Origin: Echinometra lucunter
Lineage: Eukaryota; Echinodermata; Echinoidea; Camarodonta; Echinometridae
Direction of reading: 5' to 3'
DNA: 64,000 nucleotides
NCBI GenBank assembly: GCA_029962745.1
Contig: CM057152.1
Span: 20,643,310 to 20,707,309 of the forward strand
Shown here: one piece after another, positions 43,601 to 54,208 of the stretch
Layout of the letters: every line of letters starts with the position of its first letter
Position numbering within the stretch: position 1 is the stretch's first letter
Program-made: the position numbers and the translations under genes
Notes under the pieces: generated by a model
Seen by the model: the letters and a program-made list of their open reading frames with translations, nothing else
Told to the model about the DNA's origin: nothing
Database searches by the model: none

Positions 43601-44558
43601 TCAGAATAACAAAAAAATAACAATAACTTAAAGGGGGTACCCAATGCTGAAACAATGTTAGTTCATTTAAAAAGAGCATGATTTTATTAGCAGAAAATCA
43701 TCTGCCTAAAGTTTTTTTTAAAGTCGTGATGCCAAGGAAACCCCCAATGGTGGTAAGATTTCAGGATATTTTTGACCCCTCAGCTGTGACTCAGTTTCAA
43801 ATGGGTATCCACTTTGACGTCAAAATGACATTAAAGTGGGTACTTTGTCGCGCAATTCTAGCAAAATGCGCGCAAGGTATAATACATATTGTACAGTCTA
43901 GTGCGCAGCACAACTGCAATGCGCGAAGCTGGGTACCCACTTTTACGTCATACCTCATACTCAAATTTTTGGGTCATGTCTTGACTTTTTATAAGAAAAT
44001 TAGCCAAAATGCATTGATTTTGATTGAAAATCATCATATTTTTAATGTTATTCTTCTTAGATTTCTATTCTCGATCGTATATCAATTTTTTTTTTACCAT
44101 TGTGTAATCACTTTAAGAAAAGTAATTGATTGCTGGTTGGTGAAATACAATCTCTCTTTCATTACAATGTGGAAACCGGATGGTTGTAAATGGACTCCCC
44201 AACACCGAAGGCTCTTACCCTGTAAATTCTCAAATAGAACAAATGTTTTCAAAAGAATTATTTGTTGAAAGATCTCTATGAAAATGAGCATGCAAGCTGC
44301 TAAATAGATGTGTGGCTTTCACTTGTGCAGAAGAGATAATACCTCCCACCCCCTTGATAATGTTCTATCCTGACGAAGATTCATTTGAGATGTTCTCCGT
44401 AGGTTTCCATAGTGAGTGAATATTCACAATTGAAGGTTTTCGGTAACACCATGTGGTAGCCTTAGTGAAAAGCTTTATGATACATTCTTTCTCCTAAAGA
44501 ACCCACTTATGGGGAATTAGAGGGATTAGAGAAAATTAAAAGAGAAGATCAGAGAAGA
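43601..44558. other. Region with an unusually long but unrecognised open frame
   Basis: A + strand frame of 196 codons spans 43678-44268. It shows no domain, signal or splice support, and its hydrophobic patches match AT-rich DNA. Parts repeat internally in direct and inverted form (TGGGTATCCACTTTGACGTC against TGGGTACCCACTTTTACGTC, and AAAGTGGGTAC), which suggests repeat-derived DNA. I do not call it a gene. Confidence 0.3.
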
Positions 44559-44564
44559 TTTATT
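44559..44564 (-). terminator. Candidate poly(A) signal of the spectrin-like gene
   Basis: On the minus strand AATAAA (TTTATT on +) lies about 125 bases after the TGA of the last exon. It would give a short 3' UTR. Other TTTATT sites lie further left, so this is only the nearest candidate. Confidence 0.4.
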
Positions 44565-44686
44565 GGTGTAAATAGTGCAAATGGTGTCAATCTCTAGATG
44601 AGTTAGCTAAACTGACACAAGGCCATTCAGAGTCAATATGGATTTTACTGATGCAGTGCTGAAATACCCCTCCTTGATTAAGGATA

Positions 44687-44927
44687 TCACTTCCGCAGAG
44701 CTGAAATACTGCCCTTGATAAAGTTCTTCAATCTTTCCGATCTGGTCGGTGAGCCATTCGTCGGTGGAGGAACAGTGGCGATGGCAACAGGGAGGCAGGA
44801 GCAACCATTACCACGGCAACCTGTGGGAGGAGCTGCAGCGGCAGCAGCAGCATCCAGACGGCAAACCCAGTACATCATCTCACGGTCATCCCTGGCAGCG
44901 AACAAATACTGGCAGCCATCTGGAAGC
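44687..44927 (-). CDS. Last coding exon of a beta-spectrin-like protein (end of PH domain and tail)
   Basis: The minus strand has a good acceptor (T-rich tract, then ATCTATTGTAG) followed by codons that, with the last two bases of the exon at 59740, read RVQLPDGCQYLFAARDD then REMMYWVCRLDAAA. This is the last beta strands and C-terminal helix of a pleckstrin-homology domain; beta-spectrins have '[20 protein letters not shown]' here, and the conserved helix Trp is present. The PH domain binds phosphoinositides and helps attach the spectrin skeleton to the plasma membrane. The tail after it runs through seven alanines, a Cys/Gly-rich stretch and PPPTNGSPTRSERLKNFIKG, ending SISALRK-stop with the basic end typical of the family. 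TGA is at 44687-44689. The Ala/Cys-rich tail is unlike the vertebrate tails I know. The exact paralogue is not determined. Confidence 0.82.
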
Positions 44928-45209
44928 CTACAATAGATCATTAAAAAAAGATCATGAAAATATGATAGGAAAGGGATTAGTACGATGACTTCATTTACAT
45001 TGTTCTTGAATACGATAGTACCTGCAGGGTTCTTCAATCAGCTGACCTCAATACCTACGTGGAAGACAGATCTCAGGGTATCACTTACAAAACAGGAAGT
45101 TCATTGGCACAGTGCATGCTAAACCCATTCATGACAGGGAAATGCTCTTTTAAAAAAATTCAGCATCAAATCAAAATGGGAAGAGTACAGGGAAATTCAC
45201 ACACAAAGT

Positions 45210-45425
45210 AAAAAGTGAGATTAAAAAATCGATTTTCTAATCGCAATTAGAAAATCGATTTTATTTTGCGATTAGAAAATCGATTTTATTTTTGTGTGTG
45301 GACAGAATAATCGCACTAATAATCGAGATTCTAATCGCGATTCTACTTGCAGTAAGAAGTGCGATTTTTCAGAATAATCGCAATTATTTGCCATGCGTTG
45401 TGTATGTGAACGGAATCACGATTAG
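45210..45425. repeat. ATTAGAAAATCGATTTT repeat cluster
   Basis: AAAATCGATTTT (a perfect palindrome) occurs three times in 45227-45290 within alternating TAATCGCAATTAG/GCGATTAGAAAA blocks, followed by further AATCGC and GCGATT motifs to 45425. CACACAAA at 45201 and TTTGTGTGTG at 45290 are inverted around the first part. The origin is unknown, probably the subterminal part of a DNA element. Confidence 0.6.
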
Positions 45426-45639
45426 AAATGGGTGTATGCAGTATACAGTGTATGCAGTGTGTGCTACATTACAGAATGCATACACTGTATAAGCATGGAC
45501 GCACTGCATATCAGTATTTGTCATTAAAAAAAACAACGAACATAAGAATGATCAACATAAAGAATGAAAATCAATATTTAATATCAAAATTTTTTAAAAA
45601 CTTTTTTACAGGCACTTTATTGAAAGCTTAAGGTGAAAC

Positions 45640-45948
45640 ACCCTGTTTTTGCCAATACATGTTCGGCCTCATTGTTTACAAGTGCTCACCTAAGCGAGCG
45701 CTCGGACGAGAGGACTTCCGTTTTCTACCCCGCGAGCGTTTAAATCTATGCTCAAACAGGGGATCACGCCGGATGACTGAGGAAGTTGTGCCGTGTCGTG
45801 CCAGGCCGTCTAGTGTGACTTTCACCTTGCGTTTACCTCGCGTTCGTGCTTTTTCCTTTGTGCCGAGACCGTTTAAATCTACAATGGACAAAGGACGACA
45901 CAAGGTAACCTCCGGAGGTTACCTTGCGTTTTTGGTAGATATAAATGG
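45640..45948. other. CpG-rich block ending in a perfect 26-bp palindrome
   Basis: This block is CpG-dense in an AT-rich setting and carries CGTTTAAATCTA twice (about 45737 and 45871) plus two CTTGCGTTT/ACCTCGCG-type blocks. At 45901-45926 there is a perfect palindrome, CAAGGTAACCTCC followed by its reverse complement. Open frames cross it on both strands (98 and 75 codons) but have no motif. It forms part of the insert in the family T element. Confidence 0.6.
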
Positions 45949-46030
45949 GGTATGATACTTCTTCTCTAGGACTCTGCATCAGAGTTATTGGGCCAAACCA
46001 CACAAAGTGGACCCTCTATCATGAACGTGT

Positions 46031-47128
46031 GAAAGGTGCATTGTGGCATGATGGTGAAAGTAGTTGACCTTGATGATTAGTTTGTCTCATCATGTTTGAA
46101 AACACTGCAACACCTTTGAGATGAATGATCAACATTTGATTGTTGGGTACTGTGACAATTTTTATTCATTTCTAATATATATCAACATTGCAGTGCAAAT
46201 ATCTCCATAGAGTCATGCATATCTTCCGAACAGTAAAAAAAAAAAAAAAAAGCTCTATACCATGATCTTTACTCGTCACATAATAATCTTGGCTTTTTTC
46301 TCAAACATGAGATTGGAAAGCTTTAATATCTCCTTTAAAGAATTAAATATTGCGATGCCTGGCTTTACTTGCAGATAATATAAATGAGGAAATATCCATA
46401 CTCACAGAAACTCTCTGTTCCCCTAATCATTTAACCTAACTGAATTTCAACATGCACATGCAATGACCTAATGGGTATATTAATGATAAGCAATGTTCTT
46501 TGCAATTAATATGCTATACACATTTTGAAACCATGTGAGTGCATGTAAAATTAAAGTTCAAAAATACAATGTAATAAATCTGAAAATCAGGGAAAACAAC
46601 CATATTTACTCTCTTACAAATAACAACAATTCTTCAAGAACTGGTAAGAGTACAAATAACCCTTCCACATGCTTTTCAAATTAATCACAATCATATATGA
46701 TTGAACAGAGATGGGAGAAATGTTTGTGTGCTTTTTTTTGGGGGGGGGAGGTGGGGGGAGGAGGGGGCTTTGGGGTTGGGCACCCACAGAAATTATGAAA
46801 TTAACAATAATCTGGCAAATTTTATGTAGGGTAGTATGCTTGTTATTTTTGTAGCTATTCAATAGTGTACTTTGATGACAAATATCCCACTGTCACAGCA
46901 ATAAGACATCAAAATTCATGCTACCTGGCAAACTACAGAGACTGGAAAGTTGAAATTAGGGCAAGAGACTCCAGCTCTCATGACTACATTTTACACAAGC
47001 GCCTGTGACAGAAGAGTTTACACAGGAAGTACAATTCTTAGAGGGATATGCCACTTTTGCCATTCCTGAATACCCACTGCATTAGCTTTAGGAGTTTCTT
47101 CCAAGAATGTGGTGACAACTAAATGTAA
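46031..47128. other. Intronic DNA, nothing recognised
   Basis: A poly-A run (46236-46251) and a G-rich run (46739-46770). No exon or repeat pair was identified. Confidence 0.45.
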
Positions 47129-47371
47129 TTAACCCTTTGCACACGAAAGGTGCAATTTTTCCACATTCGCACAATTAAATTCAACAATCGGAATAATTAG
47201 TTTTCTGTCACCTTTGTACTACAGGACTAAGAAATGACTATAATGCTCGAGTAGCATCCATAGAATAGTTATCAGTATCATAGGTGCAATGAGGAAAGCC
47301 AGATTCAAAGAAAATTTCAAACAATGGTCATCATTATCCCCTCAGAATTAATTCAGCATGCAAAGAGTTAA
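47129..47371. mobile_element. TTAA-flanked MITE, family C, complete copy
   Basis: The left end TTAACCCTTTGCACAC and right end GCATGCAAAGAGTTAA are roughly inverted, with TTAA on both edges. The right half matches the fragment at 25420-25531 (CAGTATCATAGGTG, GATTCAAAGAAAAT, AGAATTAATTCAGCATGCAA). It is 243 bp and non-coding. Confidence 0.65.
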
Positions 47372-47970
47372 AGATGCACTATAAAATTACATGTTAAAAG
47401 AAAATATTGACCAGTGCTATCAAAGCATGCAGAACAAACAAATGGAATTATTTTGTTTGTACACTATAAACGTTGACGTGTTCTGCAGTTGGAATGTCAA
47501 GATCGCTTTGGATAAAAAGGAACTTTGAATGTCATTTGTAATCCCACATGTAACCATGAAAGCCAAATTTTTATGACCAGTTTTATTTTTATTTTACAAG
47601 TTCTAAATACTGTAGTAAGGAAAATTGCCTTTTTCATCCCTCTACTATTATAGGGGATGAGTATGTAGAAGAGACAAAGTGACTGCCTTAATTACTTGTA
47701 GATATACTGTATTGTTTCCAATGTATACTAATAATGTGTAATGCTGCTTTATTTTATACCTTTTCCTTGTCTCGTTTTTCTTTTTCTGTTTGATTGTTTG
47801 TTTTGATTTATCTGTGATTTGTTATCAGAAAATCATGAAAACCCATTAAAACTTTTTTAAAAAATCTTCCCACAGCTCAGCACATACTTACAATGGAAAA
47901 AAAAATCTCTTTAGTCCCTACTTTGTCATATTTGAAACTAAAATATTTTGCAAGTAAAAATAACCATGTG

Positions 47971-47972
<2 letters not shown>

Positions 47973-48005
<33 letters not shown>

Positions 48006-48175
48006 AGAGAGAGAGAGAAGGAGAGAGAGAGAGAGAGAGAGAGGGGGGGTGCTGGGGAGGAGGGAGAAAGAAGAGAATGGGGGAGGGGTAGAGAGATAAG
48101 AAGGGAGAGAAAGAGAAAGGGGAAGGGAGAGGGTGGAAGGGGTAAGAGGAAGAGAGGGAGAGACAGACAGAGAGA
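47973..48175. repeat. GA-rich low-complexity tract
   Basis: (GA)n with GGAGAG, GGGGAG and GAAAG variants over about 200 bp. It generates long serine/leucine-rich frames on the minus strand. A second shorter GA tract is at 48389-48431. Confidence 0.88.
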
Positions 48176-48859
48176 ATATAAAAAACTGAATATTTGTTTC
48201 AAGAAAGTCATGATAATTTGAGCAAAAGTGATATGCAAGGGGGGAAAAAAAAGCACATCGTGGATGTACAAGTACAAGATGATATCAGAGGAAAAAAGAA
48301 TTCAGAAAAGCGATAAAAGTAACAAGTGGGGGCAAGGAAGAAGAGAAAAAAGGGACTAAAAAGAGGAATAAAAAGACAAACAAAATAGGAGAGAGAGAGA
48401 GAGAAGAAAAGATGGAAAGAGAGAGAAAGAGTGGACATGCACAGAAATGTTTATCCTTCCCAATCAATCTATAACTGCATTAAATCACTCATCTCACTCG
48501 ATGATTGCTTCTAAAAATTTATCTTCCTGCCCCAGCTCCCAACTGCCAGCAAATTGTTGGCTGCGAGCTGAAAATACATTTGTGTCGTGCCAGGGAAGTA
48601 TCTAGAGACCTGGGGACACTCCCAAGTAGGCTTATTCTTTACGTCATACCTCGCTTCGGTCAATATTTATCCAATAAAGTAGACAGCTGAAATTCACCAT
48701 CTCAATGCCAGTCATCTTTTATTTCTCTTCATCATAAAAACAGGACAAACTTGAGCAATGCTTTGTCTTCATTTGGGGGCATTAGAAGATGTTTATTGGT
48801 CCACTCAAGACAGCTGAAGCCAATGGTTCATTAAATAAAGATCAGTAACCGAAATCTTA

Positions 48860-49230
48860 AGGCTTGTTCGGATATGTGGAGTTAAATCCCTGCAACATTT
48901 TTAGTGTTCAGATATGGCACGACAAACCACCCCACTTATGTTAACGAACGCGCATTAATGCGTCAACTCTCAAATAAAATCGAGTTTTGTCAAAAGTTGC
49001 GCAGACAAACTCATGACAACATATTTCTTGCTAACTTTTTAAGAATTTGGTTGGTCCACAGCTTTTTGCAACCAGGTGACTAAAAAAATGTCTCCTGCCT
49101 CAGCGACCTTTTTTTTTTTTGTCGCCTCATACCCCATTGACTTGTACACTAAAAATGTTGCGGGATTTGTTGCGGGATTTCTTGCGGGGATTTGTTGCGG
49201 GGATTTGTCTCCTCATATCTGAACAAGCCT
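48860..49230. mobile_element. MITE, family A (AGGCTTGTTC ends), copy 1
   Basis: It begins AGGCTTGTTCGGATATG and ends CATATCTGAACAAGCCT, inverted with one mismatch. TTA is present on both sides. The interior shares, in inverse orientation, AAAAGTTGCGCAGACAAA and TGCGGGATTTGTTGCGGG with the copy at 61679-62018. The 371 bp include four tandem TTGCGGG(G)ATTTG motifs at 49157-49208 and have no coding frame. Confidence 0.75.
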
Positions 49231-50186
49231 TTAATCTCTCACAGGATGGGACAAATCTCCACTATAAATGTAAAGTAATTACTCATGCACTGATGCAACT
49301 TGTGCTATATAAACTATAAACTGAAAGCAAAGCTGAAATGTTTCAATCTTTTGACCTTATAATCTAATCCCCCATCCAAAGTCTGAGCTTTTGGTACTCA
49401 GCAAATAGGCCTACATGTATAAGATTGATATCTGTCAAATATAATTCACGCTGATCTGCTTTCAAAAAGACTTGACAACACTATCTACTTATAGATTATT
49501 GTTAAAATAACATTATTACAAACTCAGACTTTATTTAATGTAGTTAACTTTTCTTATTATTATTACTTGTATTTACATTCATTCATGCATTATTTGAGAA
49601 ATCCTTTGAGTAAATCACTTTTCCACGAGAAATTATTTTTGGAAACACCAATACATAGGAACTTCAAGTAAAAATAAAAATTGCCTGCAACTATTAATGA
49701 TTTGAATAATCAATCTGCATCATTCTGATCACACACTTATGCATACAGTATCAAACAAAACGTCTCGAGATATTTGTACTAAATAGCAACTGGATAAGGA
49801 GGCACAAGTGACATGCCCCCTGTTCAGACACAAAACGCCTATACCGAAACTCGATAAAGAAAATGTTGTATGAAATTGTCATCGTATATAGCCTATGGAC
49901 CATTCAGACACACCTCCCGACCTCTCAGAAGAAGCATCGTATAAATGCACATTTTTCTATGTCATGGCGAGGTAATGTCTCCTTCGACCACGCCCACGTT
50001 AAGCCCCGCCCAGTTATACTGTTCTATGGTCGCCATACTTCAGACACACACGGGCCATGATCGAATTCTAGCTCAAAACGATACTCAAACCCTAGTTTCG
50101 TACGCTGTTTCATTAGTCAGCGTACACAAATCCATCGTATAGCTATACCGTTTCGGTATAGCCATATGACAATTTTTTTTTGTGCC
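49231..50186. other. Intronic DNA, nothing firmly recognised
   Basis: The segment about 49820-50165 is relatively GC-rich, has ATTCAGACACAC, CTTCAGACACAC and TTCAGACACAAA repeats, and has an AACGCCTATACCGAAACT against TACCGTTTCGGTATAGC inverse similarity. It may be another degraded inverted-repeat element. No exon is supported. Confidence 0.35.
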
Positions 50187-50602
50187 TTAACCCATTCATG
50201 ACAGGAATTATTTAAAGCCTAATTTGATCAGCTTTTATTCTTCAAATTGGCAACACCAACATCTTTATTTTATTGCTACATTTTTCTTATAAAACGTCAT
50301 GTATCTGAAATGAATATAAATTGACAGAAGTTATGATGAGAAGTCAAAAAGTTGCCAATTTGCAGGGGAAAACGGTGATTTTAAACCTTCTATCACACTG
50401 CCAATTTAAAGATTTTGATGCTTATTTTCCTTTAAAAAATTTTCAGCATCAAACAACGAATATTGACGTAACCAAAATGGGCACAGTTTGTGTAGAATTT
50501 TTTGCTCTTTCTGCTCATGTATTTGGTATGATTTTTAGGGCTTTGCATCAAAAGATATTAGGCCAAACCACAAAATGTGGACCTCTGTCACAAATGGGTT
50601 AA
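50187..50602. mobile_element. TTAA-flanked MITE, family T, copy inverted to 2607-3024
   Basis: It begins TTAACCCATTCATGACAG and ends CTGTCACAAATGGGTTAA. The whole sequence is the reverse complement of 2607-3024 with modest divergence. TTAA lies at both edges, length 416 bp. The 93-codon frame starting at 50321 is incidental. Confidence 0.78.
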
Positions 50603-50984
50603 CACGGGGAGAGTTAGACCACAAGGCATCAGTTTACAGTAACTCAGCACCGGGGACACCTGTATCTGAGTGGTCTAGCATCCTGAAACCAGATCAAAGC
50701 AAGGGTATTACTCAACAGTGTCTGACAGCAGCCGGACCCTGAAAAAAACTCTTGAAAGTTAACTCATCGAGGTCTCTTTCTCTCTTCTCTCTTGAAAATT
50801 GATACATCCAGGTCTCTTTCTTCTTCTATTTCCTTCGTAATAATGACAATGCTAGGAAGACGGTACTTCTAATTTGACATGTTTTGTGATGTCGATGACT
50901 AATGATCACTGGATAGTTTAATGAATATAGCAGAGGATCATTCTATTGTTGAACTAGATGAATCTTCGACCACGCGTGGTCGAA

Positions 50985-51867
50985 CTTTATGCCTCCACCA
51001 TTACCAAATCAGAAATAAATGGCACTTCATGTTGATTTATTTTCATTTATACAATGACATCTTTGACCTTGACCTTTGACCTTGTGACCCCCAAATCTAA
51101 TGAGAGCATTGCCCTTTCCATATGCATGTACATGAGCCAAGTTTGTTGAACTGTCAAATGGTTACTGAGTTATCACAAGAACGAACCATTTCTATGTACA
51201 TAATGACCTCTATGACCTTTGACCTTTGACCCTGAGACCCCAAAATCTCATCAGATCATTGTCCCTCCCATATGCATACCTGTGCCAAGTTTGAAGTTGA
51301 TAAGTCAAATGGTTCTTAAGTTATTGCGAGAACGAGCCATTTTCATGTGTTTTATTATTTAACTCTATGACCTTGACCTTTGACCTTGTGACCCCAAAAT
51401 CTAATCAGATCATTGTCCCTCCCATATGCATACCTGTGCCAAGTCTGAGGTTGATACGTCAAATGGTTCTTAAGTTGTCGCGAGAACGAGCCATTTTTAT
51501 GTTTTATTACCTCTATGACCTTGACCTTTGACCTTGTGACCCCAAAATCTAATCAGATCATTGGCCCTCCCATATGCATACCTGTGCCAAGTTTGAGGTT
51601 GATCTGTCAAATGGTTCTTAAGTTATCGCGAGAACGAGCCATGTTTATGTGTTTTATTACCTCTATGACCTTGACCTTGACCTTGAGACTCCAAAATCTA
51701 ATCAGATCATTGTCCCTCCCATATGGATACACGAGCCAAGTTTGAAGTTGATCTGTCAAACGGTTCTTAAGTTATCGCGAGAACGAAAACGGGGCGGACG
51801 GACGGACGGACGGATGACCCGAAAACATCATGCCTCCGGCAACCACCTACGGTGGGCGGAGGCATAA
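50985..51867. mobile_element. Inverted-repeat element with five ~150-bp tandem core units
   Basis: The outer ends ACTTTATGCCTCCACC and, inverted, GGGCGGAGGCATAAA form imperfect terminal repeats of about 15 bp. The core has five tandem units with starts of the CCAAAATCTAATCAGATCAT block at 51091, 51240, 51394, 51542 and 51691 (periods 148-154 bp). Each unit contains TGACCTTGACCTTTGACC-like sequence and GGTTCTTAAGTTATCGCGAG. An ACGGACGGACGG tract precedes the right end. It is non-coding. A perfect 20-bp palindrome (50965-50984) abuts the left end. Confidence 0.75.
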
Positions 51868-52874
51868 AAATAGGAACATACAAAAAAGTATACAAAAAGG
51901 AGAAAATCCTATTTGGTGGCAATCTATTATAATCCATATCTGTTTGGATGCATGTTCATACATAAAGCACAAATAGGCAATTCCACGGCAAGGGTGTAAT
52001 TCTGTTACTAACAGTTTTAGACTTTCTAGGCCTCTTTTGTACTCTGCCTCCCTTCTCACCATTCAATACTCTGCATATATGCCCATTCTTTCATGTTGAG
52101 CTCTTTCATTCCAACAATTTTATTCTTACATTCATGATATTATGGTATAACACCTTGGGAACGGAATTACCAGAGAAAGTGCCAATTTTAAACTTCAAAC
52201 ATGTATTTTAAAATCAAACATGTACTATACCAGCACAGATTAAGATTGTGGAATTCTTTATTGTTTCAGATTTGTTAAATTCAAAGATTTGGCTATTCAG
52301 GGCTATCAAAGTGATTGTTTTTACTATAAATGTGAAATAAGGTGACTGTTTTTCTGACATGGAATTACCCAAATTACCCAAATAAATTTTTCATAAAGTT
52401 ATTTCACATTTTGCTTTATTCGCATTTTTAAAGAGTATACTTGTATTAAACATGACTATGAAGTGATAATGATATGAAAGAACCAAAAGAGAATGTGCTT
52501 GCTAAAGTTTGGTCACATGAATACAATCACTCCTCAGTAATGATGACTATGACAAGATTTTTAAGTGGATAGACATCCCAATGGACAACCCGAAAAATAA
52601 AGCCTCCAGCACATCTTTCCAAGGGGTGCGTGATGAGGGAGGAGGGGAGGGGCTCGAAAATCTTTCATGCTCCCCAAGCTAGAACCAACGTTTCTCCTTT
52701 GCGCAAACATAGCTGGAAGTCCCACTGGTGTGAAATTTGACATTCACGCACGTTGCCCATATCAAAGGGCGATTGTTGATTTGTTGTGCCAGGAAGTACA
52801 TGTCTGACAAGTATCCATTTGGAAGACTCCACGACTGCAATCATAACATACTTTGTCTTCAGCTGAATCACTTT
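51868..52874. other. Intronic DNA, no exon supported
   Basis: A minus-strand frame at 52665-52895 (76 codons) has a mixed, protein-like composition but no recognisable domain and no clear splice sites. It directly follows, on that strand, the first copy of the 95-bp repeat. Confidence 0.35.
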
Positions 52875-52969
52875 AAAGGCCATGCAATCTATCAACCAAC
52901 AAGGACACTTTGAAATAATGGATAAACAAACTTATCAATCTTTCTGATACCAACACAATAAGAGAAATT
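52875..52969. repeat. 95-bp direct repeat, copy 1
   Basis: It runs from AAAGGCCATGCAATCTATC to AATAAGAGAAATT and is nearly identical (about two or three changes) to 54114-54208. Sequences on either side of the two copies are unrelated. No inverted ends. Confidence 0.85.
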
Positions 52970-54113
52970 GTGGGTGTATTCATATTTCCACACGATTCTA
53001 CACATTTCATTACTACAGCAACACTATTTACCCTTTCCTTTTACGGTCTACCGCTTAACATAAAGTCTCCGATCAATGGTTGAACAGAAATTTGGCTACA
53101 TGAAATTATTTTAAAAATTATATCACCCAATCAGTAAATACAACATCTTTTAGAAGTCCATTCATTTCTTCACACTTCATTTTACAAATACGTAAAGTAA
53201 TAACACATACAAGAAGCAGCATTATAAATGCAGCACATAATCTGCCTTTAAAAGATGGTAGCATGGCGAACCTGCCATGATAGATCATGCTTGTCAAATA
53301 ACATCCCTTTCAATCATGGGAATTACTGACAAAGACACAATGAAATGAGATGCTTAAAGGGGAGACACACACCACCTTGAAAATGTTTCATTTCTGTTAA
53401 ACAGCCTCGTAGGAAGCAGTATTACTGAAAAATAGATCTATCTTATTAACATTTCTGAACTGGTTTGGCAACCTCACATAATAAATGAGATGTTTTGTAA
53501 ACTAGGGGAGAGAAAAAAAAACCCACCAAAAAACACAACTACACAAACAAAAGACAAACCAACCAACCAAACAAACAAAGAAACAGACAACAATGGGTTA
53601 CAGTCTGCACATTAAAAGGTTGTTGTTAGAATATCTCAAAGATCTAATTTCATAAATGTCCTTCTTCAACTTCCTAAATCAAGGATCAGTGTGCTTTCAT
53701 AGCTCAATAGTTTTATGAAGACAAAGATGGGAAAATACTACGGTTGGATTTACCAAGGGAATTCTACATGTGCGGCAAATCATGGAATGTATTACCCTTG
53801 GGAAAACATCTGAGCATGCAGCCTTGTTGAATTACATATTTCGAGCTCCTTCAGGTACATTTCTTCTCTATGATAACATATCAAATACATCAGACTTATA
53901 TGAGATATGAAAATGAGTGGAAAAATGTATGTATTGAAAATGACAATGGTCCTTTCTGTTCCAATGAACACATCACATTTCCCAGGGACCGAAACAAAGT
54001 CATATGAAATGAAAATGTTAAACTGAATGTAATATAACAAATGTACGTGTTTGAGGGATTGCCTGTGACATCTGGGAAGATGAAGTTCTTTCTTGTTGAA
54101 CACAGGCCCCATT
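52970..54113. other. Intronic DNA between the 95-bp repeats
   Basis: AT-rich. A CAAA/ACCA-rich low-complexity patch lies at 53513-53590. The minus-strand frame 53792-54112 (106 codons) has no recognisable product. Confidence 0.4.
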
Positions 54114-54208
54114 AAAGGCCATGCAATCTATCCACCAACAAGGACACTTTGAAATAATGGATAAACAAACTTATCAATCTTTCTGATACCAACTCAATAA
54201 GAGAAATT
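54114..54208. repeat. 95-bp direct repeat, copy 2
   Basis: Near-identical partner of 52875-52969, 1239 bp away in the same orientation. Confidence 0.85.

Larger units (their letters stand above)
45120..46030. mobile_element. TTAA-type MITE (family T) split by a ~770-bp insert
   Basis: The left end AAACCCATTCATGACAGGGA...CAGCATCAAATCAAAATGGG (45120-45180) and the right end GGTATGATA...GACTCTGCATCAGAGTTATT then GGCCAAACCACACAAAGTGG (about 45948-46030) are the two ends of the element seen whole at 50187-50602. About 770 bp of unrelated DNA lies between them. The outermost bases are diverged and TTAA is not preserved. Confidence 0.6.

Noticed and set aside
47893..48277. 119-codon minus-strand frame and its + strand partner
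   Set aside because: GA/CT microsatellite artefact.
51050..51700. Regularly spaced repeats that could suggest a CRISPR-like array
   Set aside because: Units are about 150 bp tandem repeats with no unique spacers, bounded by inverted repeats, in a eukaryotic intron.
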